DNA of 64,000 bases from an uncultured Streptococcus sp. (GCF_901875575.1 NZ_CABFMF010000011.1:372001-436000), one strand, 5' to 3'. Shown: positions 50,991 through 60,919, counted from the stretch's first letter. The notes: generated by a model not told the origin, from the sequence alone. Program-made: numbers and translations.

Positions 50991-51509
50991 ATGGTTCAAA
51001 TTAAAAAAGAAGCAGTAAAAGACGTAGCAACACTAACTAAGGCAGCACCAATAGCTTTGGCTGAAACAAAGGCAGTTCTAAATCAAGCTGTAGCAGATTT
51101 GTATGTAGCACATGTTGCTTTTCATCAAGTACACTGGTATATGCGTGGTCGTGGTTTCCTAGTATGGCATCCAAAAATGGATGAGTACAAAGATGCCCTT
51201 GATGCTCACTTGGATGAAATCAGCGAACGTTTGATTACGCTTGGCGGTAACCCATATTCTACTTTGACAGAATTCCTTGAACACAGTGAAATTGAAGAAG
51301 AAGCTGGTGAATACCGTAATGTTGAAGAAAGTTTGGAGCGTGTTCTTGCTATCTTCCGTTACTTATCAGAGTTGTTCCAAAAAGGTTTGGATGTAACTGA
51401 CGAAGAAGGTGATGATGTGACAAATGGTATTTTTGCGGATGCCAAAACTGAAACGGATAAAACAATCTGGATGATTGCAGCAGAACTTGGACAAGCACCT
51501 GGGTTGTAA
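50991..51509 (+). CDS. dpr: Dps-like peroxide resistance protein Dpr
   Basis: 172 residues, ferritin-like dodecamer-forming protein that binds iron and blocks Fenton chemistry. Ferroxidase ligands are visible in [20 protein letters not shown] near 43-62 and [13 protein letters not shown] near 70-82. An earlier in-frame ATG at 50952 is possible, but the ATG at 50991 has AATGAGGTAAAAATA before it. Important in catalase-negative, H2O2-producing streptococci. Confidence 0.94.
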   Translation: MVQIKKEAVKDVATLTKAAPIALAETKAVLNQAVADLYVAHVAFHQVHWYMRGRGFLVWHPKMDEYKDALDAHLDEISERLITLGGNPYSTLTEFLEHSEIEEEAGEYRNVEESLERVLAIFRYLSELFQKGLDVTDEEGDDVTNGIFADAKTETDKTIWMIAAELGQAPGL

Positions 51510-51530
51510 GAAATAATAGCAATGTATATA

Positions 51531-51560
51531 AATCTGTAAGAAATTTCTTACAGATTTTTT
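51531..51560 (+). terminator. Terminator of dpr
   Basis: Perfect 26-base palindrome AATCTGTAAGAAA/TTTCTTACAGATT followed by TTTT. Confidence 0.85.
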
Positions 51561-51639
51561 CTATTCTGTAAGCTATTCCAAACCAGTCTTTTTTTGAGTT
51601 TTTTGATAAAATAGTAGTATCAGTAAAAAGGATGGAAGC

Positions 51640-52146
51640 ATGACAAAGAAAATTGTAGCTATTTGGGCCCAGGATGAAGAGGGGATAATCGGTAAGGATA
51701 ATCGCTTGCCTTGGTATTTACCAGCAGAATTGCAACACTTTAAAGAAACCACTCTCAATCATGCTATTTTGATGGGACGAGTTACTTTTGATGGGCTGGG
51801 GCGTCGCTTGCTTCCAAAACGGAAGACCCTGATTTTGACACGTAATTCGGAAGAAAAGATAGACGGAGTTGCTACTTTTCAGGATGTCCAGTCTGTCTTG
51901 GACTGGTATCAGGCTCAAGACAAGAATCTCTATATTCTCGGTGGGAAGCAGATTTTTCAGGCTTTTGAACCTTATTTGGATGAAGTGATTGTGACTCACA
52001 TTCATGCTCGGGTGGAGGGCGATACCTATTTTCCTGAAGAGTTCGACTTGTCTCTTTTTGAGATAGTTTCAAGCAAATTTTACGCCAAAGATGAGAAGAA
52101 TCCTTATGATTTTACCATCCAATACCGCAAGAGAAAGGAAGTCTAA
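51640..52146 (+). CDS. folA: Dihydrofolate reductase with Leu100 (trimethoprim-resistance type)
   Basis: 168 residues. Reduces dihydrofolate with NADPH. Substrate loop [15 protein letters not shown] near 21-35, [10 protein letters not shown] near 45, and NADPH motif ILGGKQIF near 99. Codon 100 is CTC (51937-51939), Leu; Ile100Leu is the established cause of trimethoprim resistance in pneumococcus. Other positions also differ from the sensitive type as I recall it (20 Asp, 26 Tyr, 53 Leu, 70 Ser, 92 Ala). Start overlaps nothing; the stop overlaps the next small gene (TAATG). Confidence 0.96.
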   Translation: MTKKIVAIWAQDEEGIIGKDNRLPWYLPAELQHFKETTLNHAILMGRVTFDGLGRRLLPKRKTLILTRNSEEKIDGVATFQDVQSVLDWYQAQDKNLYILGGKQIFQAFEPYLDEVIVTHIHARVEGDTYFPEEFDLSLFEIVSSKFYAKDEKNPYDFTIQYRKRKEV

Positions 52147-52316
52147 TGGAACGTAGTATATTTGGTTTTTTCACAGCCATGCTGTGTTTGGTCTGCTTGC
52201 TTGCTGGAGCACAGGCTTTTCGTAAAAAGCGTTATGGACTTTCTGTTCTGCTCTGGTTAAATGCCTTTACCAATTTGGTCAATAGTATCCATGCTTTTTA
52301 CATGACCTTATTTTAG
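52146..52316 (+). CDS. Hypothetical 56-residue membrane protein between folA and clpX
   Basis: Starts in the folA stop codon (TAATG) and reads [20 protein letters not shown]..., with two hydrophobic segments and FRKKRYGLS between them, ending HAFYMTLF. Translational coupling and the clean reading frame argue that it is real. No family recognised. Next gene clpX is 36 bases away, so folA, this gene and clpX look like one operon. Confidence 0.65.
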   Translation: MERSIFGFFTAMLCLVCLLAGAQAFRKKRYGLSVLLWLNAFTNLVNSIHAFYMTLF

Positions 52317-52352
52317 ATAGAATGACAGTATAGAATAGAACGGAAGGAAATC

Positions 52353-53585
52353 ATGCCTACAAATAGGAATAATGATATGATGGTTTATTGCTCATTTTGT
52401 GGCAAAAGCCAAGAAGAAGTACAAAAAATAATCGCAGGCAACAACGCCTTTATCTGTAATGAATGTGTGGAGTTAGCCCAAGAAATCATTCGGGAGGAGT
52501 TGGCTGAGGAAGTCTTGGCAGACTTGTCTGAAGTGCCAAAACCAATCGAACTTCTCAATATCTTGAACCACTATGTAATCGGTCAAGATCGTGCCAAGCG
52601 TGCCTTGGCTGTGGCGGTTTACAACCACTACAAACGCATCAATTTCCACGATACGCGTGAAGAGTCAGAAGATGTGGATTTGCAGAAGTCAAATATCTTG
52701 ATGATTGGCCCAACTGGTTCTGGGAAAACTTTCCTTGCTCAGACCTTGGCTAAGAGCTTGAATGTGCCTTTTGCGATTGCGGATGCAACAGCTCTTACTG
52801 AGGCTGGTTATGTAGGTGAGGATGTGGAAAATATCCTCCTCAAACTCTTGCAGGCTGCTGATTTTAACATCGAACGTGCAGAGCGTGGGATTATCTATGT
52901 GGATGAAATTGACAAGATTGCCAAGAAGAGCGAGAACGTATCGATCACACGTGACGTTTCTGGTGAAGGGGTGCAGCAAGCCCTTCTCAAGATTATTGAG
53001 GGAACTGTTGCTAGCGTGCCGCCTCAAGGTGGACGCAAGCATCCACAACAAGAGATGATTCAGGTGGATACTAAAAATATCCTCTTCATCGTGGGTGGTG
53101 CTTTTGATGGCATCGAAGAAATTGTCAAACAACGTCTGGGTGAAAAAGTCATCGGATTTGGTCAAAATAATAAGGCGATTGATGAAAATAGCTCATACAT
53201 GCAAGAAATCATAGCAGAAGATATTCAAAAATTCGGGATTATCCCTGAGTTGATTGGGCGCTTGCCTGTCTTTGCGGCTCTTGAGCAATTGACGGTCGAT
53301 GACTTGGTTCGCATCTTGAAAGAGCCAAGAAATGCCTTGGTAAAACAATACCAAACCTTGCTATCTTATGATGATGTTGAGTTGGAATTTGACGACGAAG
53401 CCCTACAAGAAATCGCCAATAAGGCTATCGAACGCAAAACTGGTGCGCGTGGTCTTCGCTCCATCATCGAAGAAACCATGCTAGATGTCATGTTTGAAGT
53501 ACCGAGTCAGGAAAATGTGAAATTGGTCCGCATCACAAAAGAAGCTGTCGATGGAACGGATAAACCAATCCTAGAAACAGCCTAG
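52353..53585 (+). CDS. clpX: ATP-dependent Clp protease ATP-binding subunit ClpX
   Basis: 410 residues. N-terminal zinc finger CSFCGKSQ...CNEC (about 13-38), Walker [12 protein letters not shown] near 118, Walker [12 protein letters not shown] near 181, pore loop GYVGEDVE near 149, ClpP-contact IGF loop VIGFGQNN near 265. Unfolds proteins for ClpP. Ribosome site CGGAAGGAAATC. Confidence 0.97.
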   Translation: MPTNRNNDMMVYCSFCGKSQEEVQKIIAGNNAFICNECVELAQEIIREELAEEVLADLSEVPKPIELLNILNHYVIGQDRAKRALAVAVYNHYKRINFHDTREESEDVDLQKSNILMIGPTGSGKTFLAQTLAKSLNVPFAIADATALTEAGYVGEDVENILLKLLQAADFNIERAERGIIYVDEIDKIAKKSENVSITRDVSGEGVQQALLKIIEGTVASVPPQGGRKHPQQEMIQVDTKNILFIVGGAFDGIEEIVKQRLGEKVIGFGQNNKAIDENSSYMQEIIAEDIQKFGIIPELIGRLPVFAALEQLTVDDLVRILKEPRNALVKQYQTLLSYDDVELEFDDEALQEIANKAIERKTGARGLRSIIEETMLDVMFEVPSQENVKLVRITKEAVDGTDKPILETA

Positions 53586-53593
53586 AGGTGACT

Positions 53594-54181
53594 ATGGAAC
53601 TGAATACACACAATGCTGAAATCTTGCTCAGTGCGGCCAATAAATCCCACTATCCGCAGGATGAACTACCAGAGATTGCCCTAGCAGGGCGTTCAAATGT
53701 TGGCAAGTCTAGCTTCATCAACACCATGCTGAATCGCAAGAATCTCGCTCGTACATCAGGGAAACCTGGTAAAACTCAGTTGCTCAACTTCTTTAATATC
53801 GATGATAAGATGCGCTTTGTGGATGTGCCTGGTTATGGCTATGCCCGCGTTTCCAAAAAGGAACGTGAAAAGTGGGGACTCATGATTGAAGAGTACCTAA
53901 CAACTCGGGAAAATCTTCGTGCAGTGGTCAGTTTAGTTGACCTCCGTCATGACCCATCAGCAGATGATGTGCAGATGTACGAATTTCTCAAGTATTATGA
54001 AATTCCAGTCATCATCGTTGCGACCAAGGCGGACAAGATTCCTCGTGGTAAATGGAACAAGCACGAATCAGCAATCAAAAAGAAATTAAACTTTGACCCA
54101 AGTGACGACTTTATCCTCTTTTCATCTGTCAGCAAGGCAGGGATGGATGAGGCTTGGGATGCAATCTTAGAAAAATTGTGA
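53594..54181 (+). CDS. engB: Ribosome biogenesis GTPase EngB (YsxC/YihA)
   Basis: 195 residues. G1 [13 protein letters not shown] near 29, G3 [10 protein letters not shown] near 75, G4 ATKADKI near 143. Assists 50S assembly. A GTG six bases upstream is in frame; the ATG at 53594 fits the AGAGGTGACT site better. Follows clpX as in many Firmicutes. Confidence 0.95.
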   Translation: MELNTHNAEILLSAANKSHYPQDELPEIALAGRSNVGKSSFINTMLNRKNLARTSGKPGKTQLLNFFNIDDKMRFVDVPGYGYARVSKKEREKWGLMIEEYLTTRENLRAVVSLVDLRHDPSADDVQMYEFLKYYEIPVIIVATKADKIPRGKWNKHESAIKKKLNFDPSDDFILFSSVSKAGMDEAWDAILEKL

Positions 54182-54191
54182 GGAAAAGAAA

Positions 54192-54572
54192 ATGGCAAAA
54201 ACAATTCATACAGACAAAGCTCCAAAAGCGATCGGACCATATGTTCAAGGAAAAATCGTTGGTAATCTCTTGTTTGCAAGTGGTCAAGTTCCCCTATCTC
54301 CTGAAACTGGGGAAATCGTTGGAGAAACGATCCAAGAACAGACAGAGCAAGTCTTGAAAAATATTGCTGCTATTTTGGCAGAAGCAGGAACTGACTTTGA
54401 CCATGTTGTCAAAACAACTTGCTTCTTGAGCGATATGAACGACTTTGTTCCTTTTAATGAGGTTTACCAAACGGCCTTTAAAGAGGAATTCCCAGCTCGT
54501 TCAGCTGTGGAGGTAGCTCGTCTTCCTCGTGATGTAAAAGTCGAAATTGAAGTCATCGCAGAGATTAGATAA
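54192..54572 (+). CDS. ridA: RidA family enamine/imine deaminase
   Basis: 126 residues, YjgF/YER057c/UK114 fold. GPYVQGKIVGNLLFASGQVP near 15-34, TEQVLKNIAAIL near 56, catalytic Arg in FPARSAVEVARLP near 100-112. Hydrolyses reactive 2-aminoacrylate formed by PLP enzymes. Ribosome site GAGGAAAAGAAA, 10 bases after engB. Confidence 0.94.
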   Translation: MAKTIHTDKAPKAIGPYVQGKIVGNLLFASGQVPLSPETGEIVGETIQEQTEQVLKNIAAILAEAGTDFDHVVKTTCFLSDMNDFVPFNEVYQTAFKEEFPARSAVEVARLPRDVKVEIEVIAEIR

Positions 54573-54628
54573 GCTAGGTAAGTTGAAGTTTGGTTCTACC
54601 AAGCTTCTTTTGATATAAGGAGAGAATA

Positions 54629-55519
54629 ATGACAAAGAAACAACTTCATCTGGTAATTGTAACAGGGATGAGTGGTGCAGGGAAAACAGTAGCCATTCAA
54701 TCTTTTGAGGATCTAGGTTATTTTACAATTGACAATATGCCTCCAGCTCTTTTGCCTAAATTTTTACAGTTGGTAGAAACTAAAGATGATGACCATAAGT
54801 TAGCTTTGGTAGTAGACATGCGGAGCCGTTCCTTCTTTTCAGAAATTCAGGCAGTCTTAGATGATTTAGAAAACAAGGAAGGTTTAGACTTTAAAATTCT
54901 CTTCTTGGACGCTGTGGATAAGGAATTGGTAGCTCGTTATAAGGAGACGAGGCGCAGTCACCCCTTAGCTGCAGATGGCAGAATTTTAGATGGGATTAAG
55001 TTAGAGAGAGAACTTTTGGCTCCACTCAAAAACATGAGTCAAAATGTGGTTGATACGACTGAACTAACACCACGTGAACTTCGTAAAACGATTGTAGAGC
55101 AGTTTTCAGACCGAGAACAGAGCCAGTCTTTCCGTATTGAAGTCATGTCCTTTGGTTTTAAATATGGAATTCCTATTGATGCTGACTTGTTATTTGATGT
55201 TCGTTTTTTGCCTAATCCCTATTATCATACAGAATTACGCAATCAGACAGGTTTGGATAATCCCGTTTATGACTATGTCATGAATCAGCCTGAGTCAGAG
55301 GACTTTTATAAGAATTTATTAGCTTTGATCGAACCAATTTTACCTTCTTATCAAAAGGAAGGGAAGTCCGTTTTAACGATTGCTATGGGATGCACTGGTG
55401 GACAACATAGGAGTGTGGCCTTTGCTCAACGTTTGTCAAATGATTTGTGTAAAGATTGGATCGTAAATGTAAGTCACCGAGATAAAGACAGAAGAAAGGA
55501 AACGGTAAACCGTTCATGA
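54629..55519 (+). CDS. rapZ: RapZ/YvcJ nucleotide-binding protein
   Basis: 296 residues. Walker [12 protein letters not shown] near 13, DNMPPALLP near 37, Walker B-type VVDMRSR near 65, C-terminal [13 protein letters not shown] near 258, all RapZ hallmarks. In Gram-positives this NTPase is linked to competence and small-RNA or GlcN metabolism. Overlaps yvcK by four bases: the rapZ-yvcK-whiA operon. Confidence 0.95.
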   Translation: MTKKQLHLVIVTGMSGAGKTVAIQSFEDLGYFTIDNMPPALLPKFLQLVETKDDDHKLALVVDMRSRSFFSEIQAVLDDLENKEGLDFKILFLDAVDKELVARYKETRRSHPLAADGRILDGIKLERELLAPLKNMSQNVVDTTELTPRELRKTIVEQFSDREQSQSFRIEVMSFGFKYGIPIDADLLFDVRFLPNPYYHTELRNQTGLDNPVYDYVMNQPESEDFYKNLLALIEPILPSYQKEGKSVLTIAMGCTGGQHRSVAFAQRLSNDLCKDWIVNVSHRDKDRRKETVNRS

Positions 55520-56493
55520 GAAAACCTAAAATTACGGTAATTGGTGGAGGTACTGGGATTCCTGTCATTTTAAAAAGCCTGCGGGAAAAAGATGTTGATA
55601 TTGCAGCCATTGTAACGGTGGCTGATGATGGTGGTTCTTCGGGTGAACTTCGAAAAAATATGCACCAATTGACACCACCAGGTGATCTCCGAAACGTCTT
55701 AGTGGCTATGTCTGATATGCCAAAGTTTTATGAAAAGGTATTTCAGTATCGTTTTTCTGAGGAGGCTGGTGCCTTTGCTGGTCACCCACTGGGAAATCTC
55801 ATCATTGCTGGCTTATCTGAGATGCAAGGATCAACCTATAACGCTATGCAGTTGCTGAGTAAATTTTTTCATACGACGGGGAAAATTTATCCTTCTAGTG
55901 ATTATCCCTTGACTCTCCATGCTGTCTTTAAAGATGGGACTGAAATCGCTGGAGAGAGTCATATTGCGGATCACCCAGGGATGATTGATTATGTCTATGT
56001 GACAAACACTTTCGAAGATGAGAAACCAGAAGCTAGTCGTCGAGTCGTCAATACGATTCTTGAAAGTGATATGATTGTCTTAGGTCCTGGGTCTCTATTT
56101 ACTTCTATATTGCCCAATATTGTGATTGAAGAAATCGGTCAAGCACTTCTTGAGACTAAGGCTGAAATTGCCTATGTATGTAATATCATGACTCAACGCG
56201 GAGAAACAGAACACTTTACAGATAGTGACCACGTGGAAGTATTGCATCGCCATCTTGGCAGACCTTTTATTGATACTGTTTTGGTCAATATTGAAAAGGT
56301 ACCTAAAGAATATATGAATTCTAATAGATTTGATGAATACTTGGTACAGGTAGAACATGATTTTGCTGGATTGTGTCAACAAGTACCGCGAGTCATTTCA
56401 TCAAACTTCTTACGTTTGGAAAATGGTGGTGCTTTTCATGATGGCGATTTAATTGTTGATGATTTGATGCGAATCATACAGGTGAGAAAATGA
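55516..56493 (+). CDS. yvcK: YvcK/GlmR family (CofD-like) metabolic regulator
   Basis: 325 residues, CofD-like Rossmann protein. [13 protein letters not shown] near 9-21, [11 protein letters not shown] near 36, GDLRNVL near 56, GHPLGNLI near 87, [12 protein letters not shown] near 187. Binds UDP-GlcNAc in relatives and directs carbon toward the cell wall. Overlaps both neighbours by four bases. Confidence 0.95.
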   Translation: MRKPKITVIGGGTGIPVILKSLREKDVDIAAIVTVADDGGSSGELRKNMHQLTPPGDLRNVLVAMSDMPKFYEKVFQYRFSEEAGAFAGHPLGNLIIAGLSEMQGSTYNAMQLLSKFFHTTGKIYPSSDYPLTLHAVFKDGTEIAGESHIADHPGMIDYVYVTNTFEDEKPEASRRVVNTILESDMIVLGPGSLFTSILPNIVIEEIGQALLETKAEIAYVCNIMTQRGETEHFTDSDHVEVLHRHLGRPFIDTVLVNIEKVPKEYMNSNRFDEYLVQVEHDFAGLCQQVPRVISSNFLRLENGGAFHDGDLIVDDLMRIIQVRK

Positions 56494-57401
56494 GTTTCAC
56501 AGTTGCAGTTAAAGAAGAAATTTTAGGCCAGCATCATTTAAGTCGTCATGAATTAGCAGCTATTATTAAGATGTCTGGTAGCATCGGTCTGTCAAGTTCA
56601 GGTTTAACCTTATCAGTTGTTACAGAGAATGCCAAGCTCGCTCGCCATCTTTACGAATCGTTTCTTCATTTCTATGGCATAAAGTCCGAGATTCGCCATC
56701 ACCAAAGGAGCAATCTTCGTAAAAATAGAGTCTATACAGTTTTTACAGATGAAAAGGTACAAGATTTGTTGAGCGATATGCATTTGGCAGACTCTTTCTT
56801 TGGCCTAGAAACGGGGATTGACGCAGAGATTTTATCTGATGAGGAAGCCGGTCGTGCCTATCTCTGTGGAGCCTTTCTTGCTAATGGGAGTATCCGTGAC
56901 CCAGAGTCTGGGAAATACCAGTTGGAAATCAATTCAGTATATATGGATCACGCGCAAGGACTATCCTCCCTTCTACAGCATTTTTTACTGGATGCTAAGG
57001 TGCTTGAGCGCAAGAAGGGAGCTGTAACCTATCTCCAGCGAGCAGAGGATATAATGGATTTCTTAATTGTTATTGGAGCTATGCAAGCTCGTGACACTTT
57101 CGAAAAGGTCAAAATTTTGCGTGAGACTCGAAACGATCTCAATAGAGCTAATAATGCTGAGACAGCTAATATTGCTAGGACAGTTTCAGCTAGTATGAAG
57201 ACTATTAATAACATCAGTAAAATTAAGGACAGATTGGGTTTGGAAAATTTGCCAGTAGATTTACAGGAGGTAGCTCGCTTGCGAATTCAGCATCCAGACT
57301 ATTCTATTCAACAGTTAGCTGATAGTTTAAGTCAACCTCTTACTAAAAGCGGAGTTAACCACAGATTAAGAAAAATAAATAAAATGGCCGATGAATTATA
57401 A
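56490..57401 (+). CDS. whiA: WhiA family DNA-binding protein
   Basis: 303 residues. LAGLIDADG-like N-terminal domain ([17 protein letters not shown] near 128-142) and C-terminal HTH ([25 protein letters not shown] near 271). Affects chromosome segregation and cell division in Firmicutes. Last gene of rapZ-yvcK-whiA; an integrated island begins right after its terminator. Confidence 0.95.
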   Translation: MSFTVAVKEEILGQHHLSRHELAAIIKMSGSIGLSSSGLTLSVVTENAKLARHLYESFLHFYGIKSEIRHHQRSNLRKNRVYTVFTDEKVQDLLSDMHLADSFFGLETGIDAEILSDEEAGRAYLCGAFLANGSIRDPESGKYQLEINSVYMDHAQGLSSLLQHFLLDAKVLERKKGAVTYLQRAEDIMDFLIVIGAMQARDTFEKVKILRETRNDLNRANNAETANIARTVSASMKTINNISKIKDRLGLENLPVDLQEVARLRIQHPDYSIQQLADSLSQPLTKSGVNHRLRKINKMADEL

Positions 57402-57413
57402 CGATATAAAGCA

Positions 57414-57450
57414 ATCCCTTGAATTATCAATATCTTCAAGGGGTTTTGTT
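57414..57450 (+). terminator. Terminator of whiA, at the left edge of the island
   Basis: CCCTTGAA/TTCAAGGG stem, loop of about 11 bases, then GGTTTTGTT. Bases 57451-57488 between this and the integrase stop are the likely place of the left attachment site; I could not find its partner repeat by eye. Confidence 0.75.
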
Positions 57451-57488
57451 GTGTTGTGAAATCAAAAAAGGGCAACCAAGGGGCAGAA

Positions 57489-58616
57489 TTAAAAAATAGT
57501 ATCTAATTTATTGACCAGTTTATCTTCCATATCCTCAGTTGTATGAGAATAGATTTCCAAAGTCATCTTTGCATTTGAGTGTCCAACTCGATCCATTATC
57601 GATTTTATTGGAAGGCCAGACTCTGCTAAAAACGAAATATGAGAATGCCTAAAAATATGGCTAGATAAGTTTTTTTCTATTTTAGCCTGTTTTCCATATT
57701 TTTTTAATATCTGTATGAAGCAAGCTATGGTTGTAGGTTGATTCCATTTTTCAAAACAGAAAATATAATCATCGCTTGACAATGGCTGGAAACGTTCGCT
57801 AAGTCGTACTATTTGTCTTTGAATAGCTTCTATGACACTCTCTGATACTTTGATTGTCCGTATTGAATTTGTAGTCTTTGGCAGCGTCTTGATTTTGTTT
57901 ACTGAATCAAAATTACCTGTGATCTCAATTTTGTTGTTTTCGAAGTCTATATTCTTCAGTTGTAAGGCAGTTAACTCACCATATCTCGTACCAGTTAATG
58001 CCAGCACAAGAACCATATCAGCGTACTTTTGGTGATATTCTCGACGATTAAGGACATCGACAAGTGCTTTTATTTCTTGCATGGTGAGAAAGTTGTTACG
58101 CTTTTTTTCCAGTTCTTCTAAAGTCTTTGGCTTTTGAGGAATCGTAGTATAATCGACCTCGTTGTTTTCAATATAGGAGTATTGAACGGCGTACTTGAAT
58201 ATGCTTCTTAGTCGGTGTCTGACTTTCTTGGCTACGATATGCCCATTAGATTCTATAATTTTTTCGATAGCTTCCTGAAGAAAACGTCTGTCCAAATTGG
58301 CTAATAAAGTATCAGATGGTACGACTTGCTTCATAGTCTTATCTAATGACTTACAATTGCATTTCGTTGACTCCTTTACTGTTTGCTCCCAACTTTTATA
58401 GAAACGTTCATAGATTTCTCCGAAAGTAATATTCTCTACTTGTTTCGTATTAAGCTTTTGTTGTATCTTTTCTTGCAACAAGATAGCAGCTTGATTTCTC
58501 GCTTGCGGAGTTTTCTTTTCCATCGTAACCGATACTTTTTTCAATTTATCAGTATAAGGATCTTTGTATCGTTCAAAGAATTTGTATTTTCTGTTGGGAA
58601 GTTCTTCCATCCACAT
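57489..58616 (-). CDS. int: Tyrosine site-specific integrase
   Basis: 375 residues, phage/ICE-type recombinase. AP2-like N-terminal domain (EELPNRKYKFFERYKDP), SAM-like core-binding domain (about 65-160), catalytic domain with Arg in LTGTRYGELTALQL near 207, HIFRHSHISFL near 319 (HxxR), second His in RVGHSN near 341, and Tyr nucleophile in TLEIYSHTT near 350. Ribosome site GTGAGGTAAATACA. Marks the left edge of the island downstream of whiA. Confidence 0.95.
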   Translation of the reverse strand: MWMEELPNRKYKFFERYKDPYTDKLKKVSVTMEKKTPQARNQAAILLQEKIQQKLNTKQVENITFGEIYERFYKSWEQTVKESTKCNCKSLDKTMKQVVPSDTLLANLDRRFLQEAIEKIIESNGHIVAKKVRHRLRSIFKYAVQYSYIENNEVDYTTIPQKPKTLEELEKKRNNFLTMQEIKALVDVLNRREYHQKYADMVLVLALTGTRYGELTALQLKNIDFENNKIEITGNFDSVNKIKTLPKTTNSIRTIKVSESVIEAIQRQIVRLSERFQPLSSDDYIFCFEKWNQPTTIACFIQILKKYGKQAKIEKNLSSHIFRHSHISFLAESGLPIKSIMDRVGHSNAKMTLEIYSHTTEDMEDKLVNKLDTIF

Positions 58617-58647
58617 TGTATTTACCTCACTTTTTTGATAAAATGGG

Positions 58648-58737
58648 TATAAGAAAACGACCTTTTTAATGGTTGTTTCTTATAATGCTGATCCTCACGC
58701 TCAGACTCGCCAAAGTTTGAGAGCGTGGGGATTTTTT
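58648..58737 (+). ncRNA. Possible structured RNA or paired hairpin upstream of int
   Basis: Hairpin 1: TATAAGAAAACGACC (58648-58662) with GGTTGTTTCTTATA (58671-58684). Hairpin 2: CCTCACGCTC (58693-58702) with GAGCGTGGGG (58721-58730), then TTTTTT, a plus-strand terminator. Together they look like a short terminated transcript divergent from int, but no promoter is certain. Could instead be regulatory structure in the int leader. Confidence 0.35.
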
Positions 58738-58743
58738 GAGTTG

Positions 58744-58856
58744 TTTCCAAAATGGAAATAGTTGCTAGATAAAAAGAAAAGTAGCTGTATTTGATACGGC
58801 TACCATCACGTTATGGATCTAAAATCCAAACCTAAACTTTATGGAGCTAAACTCCT
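58744..58856. repeat. Run of four short hairpins in the int-MazF-like gap
   Basis: TTTCCA-AAA-TGGAAA (58744-58758), GTAGCTGTA/TACGGCTAC (58781-58803), TGGAT-CTAAA-ATCCA (58814-58828), GGAG-CTAAA-CTCC (58843-58855). The last two share context TATGGA and loop CTAAA. The rest of 58617-59088 contains no supported ORF. Confidence 0.4.
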
Positions 58857-58956
58857 GATAGCTGTATTGTAATATAATTTTCTAAAAATATCAATTTTGC
58901 ACAATAGACCATGAAAAGATGGTTGCTATTGGCGAATATGGGGGATTTTTTAATAA

Positions 58957-58987
58957 CTAAAAGCCCTACTCATAAGAGCAGGGCTAG
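58957..58987 (-). terminator. Terminator of the MazF-like gene
   Basis: Minus strand AGCCCTGCTC/GAGTAGGGCT stem (one mismatch), loop TTAT, then TTTTAG. Confidence 0.75.
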
Positions 58988-59088
58988 AATTGTCCTCTTG
59001 GGACAGTATCATATATTTTGTCGTCAAGCGACCTTATGATTCTATTCTAACCCTAATTTTAAGAAAAGTCAATAAAAATACTCGAATT

Positions 59089-59982
59089 TTAAAAAATATT
59101 TTTCAGAGCCTCATCTATTTTGTTCATAGTATCATTAGACAGTACAATACCATTCAAAATTGAATTATTATTTTTGGGATCGTAGAGCCTCATTTTACTA
59201 ATTGTTGTAACTTGATTCAATAGAACAATGCTATCTTTGTTCATGTTTTTTATTTTTAGAATAAATTTATTAGCATACTCTATTTTCTCCCCAAGTTCTG
59301 AAAGCAAAGCTGCATTATCTTTCAATTCCTGTTTTATTTTATCTGCTTCAGCATTTGTAAAGTCTATATTTTTATCAATAGTTTGTATTTGTTCGAGAAA
59401 AGAATCGTCTCTATCAGAAGCTGGTAAGTTTTTAATTACTTCCAAAGCTTTTTTATTATCTTCGATTAACGATCTAACCATTAAAGCTCTTTCATGTAAT
59501 TCATCATCTTTTTTTGAAAAACGATGATGAATTTTAGTTAATTCTATAAATTTTTGAGTAGCCTCATTTTTTAACAACTGAAACACTTCGCCACCAATTG
59601 GAAATTGAAAATATTTTAAATTAGACATATCAGTTGTTTCTTTTACAGAGGTTAAAGGCAATACATGAAGAAGATGGTTTGAACGTGCATCTGTTTTATT
59701 TAGAACTATTGCATAATGAAGTCCCCCATATTCTCTGCCAACATTGAAACCAAAATCAGCATAAACGATACTTCCTCTTTTTAAAGCTGGAATACTTCGC
59801 GAGTTAAAAACTTTCTCAAGTTTTAGGTATTTTACCCAATTCTCTATCCATTGCGCTATTTTATCAGATCGTTTATTCTCTTCGTCGTCCATTCTCTGAA
59901 GGTGGTGAAGATAATCCTCCAGTTCTTGTATTATCGTTGCAGTATATATAGCTATTTCTTCGTTTGTTCTATTACTTCCCAT
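59089..59982 (-). CDS. MazF/PemK-like protein with large helical insertion
   Basis: 297 residues. N-terminal helices (about 8-62). Residues 69-112 (RGSIVYADFGFNVGREYGG, then AIVLNKTDARSNHLLHVLPLTS) match the first half of the MazF/PemK barrel. Residues about 140-248 are charged and helical, probably coiled coil. Residues 250-297 (DSIVLLNQVTTISKMRLYDP, then LSNDTMNKIDEALKNIF) match the MazF end. So the fold seems split by about 110 residues. The Arg of the MazF GGxRP motif is replaced (GGLHYAIVL), and the Arg in the Q-I-R-T motif is Thr, so ordinary ribonuclease activity is doubtful. No antitoxin gene is adjacent. It sits between integrase and repressor, a slot often used for immunity genes. 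Ribosome site AAAAAAGGAGTAAAATT. Confidence 0.6.
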   Translation of the reverse strand: MGSNRTNEEIAIYTATIIQELEDYLHHLQRMDDEENKRSDKIAQWIENWVKYLKLEKVFNSRSIPALKRGSIVYADFGFNVGREYGGLHYAIVLNKTDARSNHLLHVLPLTSVKETTDMSNLKYFQFPIGGEVFQLLKNEATQKFIELTKIHHRFSKKDDELHERALMVRSLIEDNKKALEVIKNLPASDRDDSFLEQIQTIDKNIDFTNAEADKIKQELKDNAALLSELGEKIEYANKFILKIKNMNKDSIVLLNQVTTISKMRLYDPKNNNSILNGIVLSNDTMNKIDEALKNIF

Positions 59983-60065
59983 AATTTTACTCCTTTTTTA
60001 AAATATTTAACTACCAGTTAATCTATAAAACTCTTCCTTAACCATAAGTTCGTCGGCTATGGTTT

Positions 60066-60887
60066 TTATTTCTCTCTATACACCCCAGCAACCGCAAAAA
60101 TCTTGATGTGTGTGTCTTCGGCTGGTGGGAAGTCTATGATGATGTCTTCGTACTTGTCATTGAGCGACACTAGGCGTAAGCGTCCGTTTTCGGTATAGAT
60201 CTTTTTGAAGTAAGAACGGTCTCCGTAGGCGATAACTGCTAAATCACCGTTGTAGGTGGTCAGTCCTTTGTCTGCTAAATATAGAATATCTCCGTCTTGA
60301 TAGTCAGGTTGCATGGAATCTCCGCTGACTTTAGTAGCAATGTCGTGACGTGGTGGTTGCTCGTCAACCTCTATAGTCTCTCTGTCTGTATCGTCGTAAC
60401 CAAATCCATAGTTAAATCCAGAAGCTGCTGCCGTCTCAGATACAACCTCAACTTGGTACAAGCTGATAACTTCCGATACTTCGTTTATCTTCGTTTCTTC
60501 TTCGTTTTGCTCTGTGTACATCTCGCTGTTTGCTTTTTGGCTCTTCAGAAGCTCCTCAGAAGTCCATAGGACGATTTTTTTATTATCTGGGGTTAATTGT
60601 ACTACCTTATCTGTTATCTGTTGTGTGAGGAAATCTGGAGCGTCTGCGAGGGAGTCGGTGGATTCTACTTTAAAAGTAGTATCTATATCTGATTTTCTAA
60701 CACCGAAATAATCAGCCAATTTTTGGATAACACCAAAAGAAGGAGCGCTTCTTAACTTCATATAGTCTGTCATAGTACTTGCTGAAATCCCAACTTCTTT
60801 AGCCAACTCTTTTTGGGTGATGCCACGTTGCTTTCTAAAGTGTGTAATGTTTTCAGCAATAATTTGCATTCGTTTTTTTTCATCCAT
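60066..60887 (-). CDS. CI/LexA-like phage repressor (XRE HTH plus S24 peptidase)
   Basis: 273 residues. XRE HTH at about 9-63 (RGITQKELAKEVGISASTMT), linker, cleavage region ETAAASGFNYGFG near 155, then S24 self-cleaving domain with catalytic Ser in VSGDSMQPDYQDGD near 190 and Lys in DRSYFKKIY near 228. Such repressors keep a phage or satellite silent until SOS or a helper inactivates them. The Shine-Dalgarno GAGGTAA overlaps operator O1. Confidence 0.92.
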   Translation of the reverse strand: MDEKKRMQIIAENITHFRKQRGITQKELAKEVGISASTMTDYMKLRSAPSFGVIQKLADYFGVRKSDIDTTFKVESTDSLADAPDFLTQQITDKVVQLTPDNKKIVLWTSEELLKSQKANSEMYTEQNEEETKINEVSEVISLYQVEVVSETAAASGFNYGFGYDDTDRETIEVDEQPPRHDIATKVSGDSMQPDYQDGDILYLADKGLTTYNGDLAVIAYGDRSYFKKIYTENGRLRLVSLNDKYEDIIIDFPPAEDTHIKIFAVAGVYREK

Positions 60888-60905
60888 TTACGATTACCTC
60901 GTATT
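60887..60905. promoter_or_regulatory. CI operator O1
   Basis: TTTACGA-N5-TCGTATT, 19 bases. Overlaps the ribosome site and first base of the repressor gene. Confidence 0.65.
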
Positions 60906-60919
60906 TTTTTATAATTACA

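Noticed and set aside
58617..59088. CRISPR or tRNA gene in the integrase-flanking gap
   Set aside because: The hairpins do not form a cloverleaf and the repeats are too short and different for a CRISPR.
59983..60065. Antitoxin gene beside the MazF-like gene
   Set aside because: Only 83 bases separate it from the repressor gene, with no ORF of useful size on either strand.
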